A DNA stretch of 64,000 nt. Source: Phylloscopus collybita. Lineage: Eukaryota > Chordata > Aves > Passeriformes > Phylloscopidae. A program made the position numbers and the translations under genes. Positions within the stretch are counted from its first letter, which is position 1. Each line of letters begins with the position of its first letter. The notes under the pieces were generated by a model, which ran no database searches, had not been told where the DNA came from, and saw only the letters and a program-made list of their open reading frames with translations. Positions 62,951-64,000 of this stretch are shown here, in pieces. The stretch spans positions 682,001-746,000 of the forward strand of contig JAJNNQ010000100.1 of the NCBI GenBank assembly GCA_027886175.1. Reading direction: 5' to 3'.

Positions 62951-63989
62951 TGCGAGGAGGCATGGCAGGAGCTAATTTACTTTGAACACATTCTGGAATT
63001 TTCCTGTTAAAGCCGCTATTTACAACTCTTCCAGTTGTTCTTCATGTTCTCATTTCTCAGGAAGTGCTGAAATCTATACTTTATACAGATATTTGCTTTG
63101 GCTTTTAGGGTGTAGAGGAGATTGCCGGTTTGGGGATGCAGTTATTAAATATTATTGGTCTGGGGGATGCAATGTGCCATGAAAGCTCCCTGTGAATGCA
63201 GACCACCCACCCGCCCCGGGATTACCACTGCTCCGGCTCCTTTGTGTGGGGCTGGGGGCTTCTCCCGCTCCCCGTTCTCCGGGGCAGGCTGAGGCCACCA
63301 AACTCATTCTGTCCCTGATCAGCATGTGAATGTTGTGGGACACTTACTTCAAATATTTCTGAAGCTAAAAAAGCCTTTTAGAAATCACATCTAAAAACAA
63401 ACAATTCCCCCCTGCCCCTTGCCTGCATTACTGACTCTCCGACAAGCCCTTTGGTATTCATCCCTCCTCCTTGATTAGTTTTTGCTGTACCCTTCATGTT
63501 GGTCACTTATCTCACATCTTGAAGGTCACACTCTGTACTCCCCTATTCCAGCGGCCCTGGCTTGTTTTTTATTCCTGAAGACAGCCTTGTTTTGGGCTCA
63601 GAAGGTTTAATCCAAGAATTGGCTCTGGATCTAATTCCCAGATCCTCAGTTCATTAGCCATGAAAAGTGATAGCTGCTTAAGATTTTTATGAGCCATTGT
63701 TCCAAAGCGGGCCACAGAAACGGCACAATTACCCAGCGCAGTGCACAAAGCCCCGGCTGCCTCTGGCACTGACACGAGGAGCTCGATAGCAATCAAACAG
63801 CTTAATGAAAAGCAGCAAGTTTGCTCTTGGTAAGGAGTGAGGGATCTGTGAAGTTTGTTTCCAAGTGGTGCTTTCTGTAAGGACACTTGTTAGGACAAAA
63901 TTTAAATCACCCTGCCCGTCCTTCAGGAGTACTGGTCCTAAAGGAGACACAACCTGGCTTTTTGACCCTTCAACACAAGCACTTGTGAA
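62951..63989. other. Unique sequence, partly enhancer-like
   Basis: The 62960-63180 and 63590-63900 parts are complex and repeat-free, with homeodomain-type words (CAGTTATTAAATATTATTGG near 63139, CAATCAAACAGCTTAATG near 63791). A GC-rich interval is at 63205-63295. No gene was recognised. Confidence 0.4.
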
Positions 63990-64000
63990 CATCACAGAAT
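63990..64000 (-). mobile_element. Possible start of a CR1 fragment cut by the window edge
   Basis: The window ends in CATCACAGAAT, the word that usually opens a minus-strand CR1 3' end. Only 11 bases are visible, so this is a guess to test with the next window. Confidence 0.25.

Overview
This window looks like vertebrate nuclear DNA, most likely from a bird and plausibly a passerine. The main evidence is a set of short, 5'-truncated CR1 LINE 3' ends, at about 4584, 19319, 20583, 25203, 26950, 37316, 37701, 45859 and 51210, with a possible further one cut by the right edge. Isolated CpG-rich patches in AT-rich unique DNA and several GC-rich minisatellites fit the same picture. I see no operons, bacterial-type genes, CRISPR arrays, viral genes, rRNA genes or convincing tRNA genes.

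I found no protein-coding gene I would defend. The open frames are short, lie in several overlapping frames at once, and sit in GC-rich patches or tandem repeats. The longest (about 600-750 codons, 39686-41947) all come from one minisatellite whose unit has no stop codon in any frame. The best single-exon candidate is 16958-17101, a 144-bp stop-free segment with a good donor and a poor acceptor. I rate it low. The window is best read as intergenic or deep intronic sequence, probably regulatory in places.

Layout: 1-175 is a 24-bp minisatellite cut by the left edge. 1500-2545 has two CpG-rich patches. 2546-10990 is mostly unique sequence with a CR1 scrap and a long A/C-only tract (6124-6360). 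11020-14180 is a CpG-rich patch followed by about 3 kb of AT-rich sequence with homeodomain-like and GATA-like words, resembling a conserved noncoding cluster. 14200-22980 is unique DNA with two CR1 pieces, one forming a foldback. 22980-23460 is another enhancer-like block. 23460-35760 is unique DNA with two small tandem duplications and two CR1 pieces. 35790-36330 is enhancer-like. 37316-37760 carries two CR1 pieces. 40021-41818 is a 53-unit, 34-bp minisatellite with internal higher-order structure. 41819-50860 is unique DNA with a CR1 piece and a 16-bp minisatellite. 50860-51930 is a CpG-rich island broken up by a CR1 piece and two minisatellites. 51930-64000 is mainly unique AT-rich DNA with an old MIR-like relic (about 53166) and several enhancer-like blocks.

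The most notable structure is the 40021-41818 minisatellite. Reading its units one by one gives a three-times-repeated 9-unit block nested in a larger duplication of about 18 units. Enhancer-like calls rest on sequence texture alone and need alignment to other genomes.
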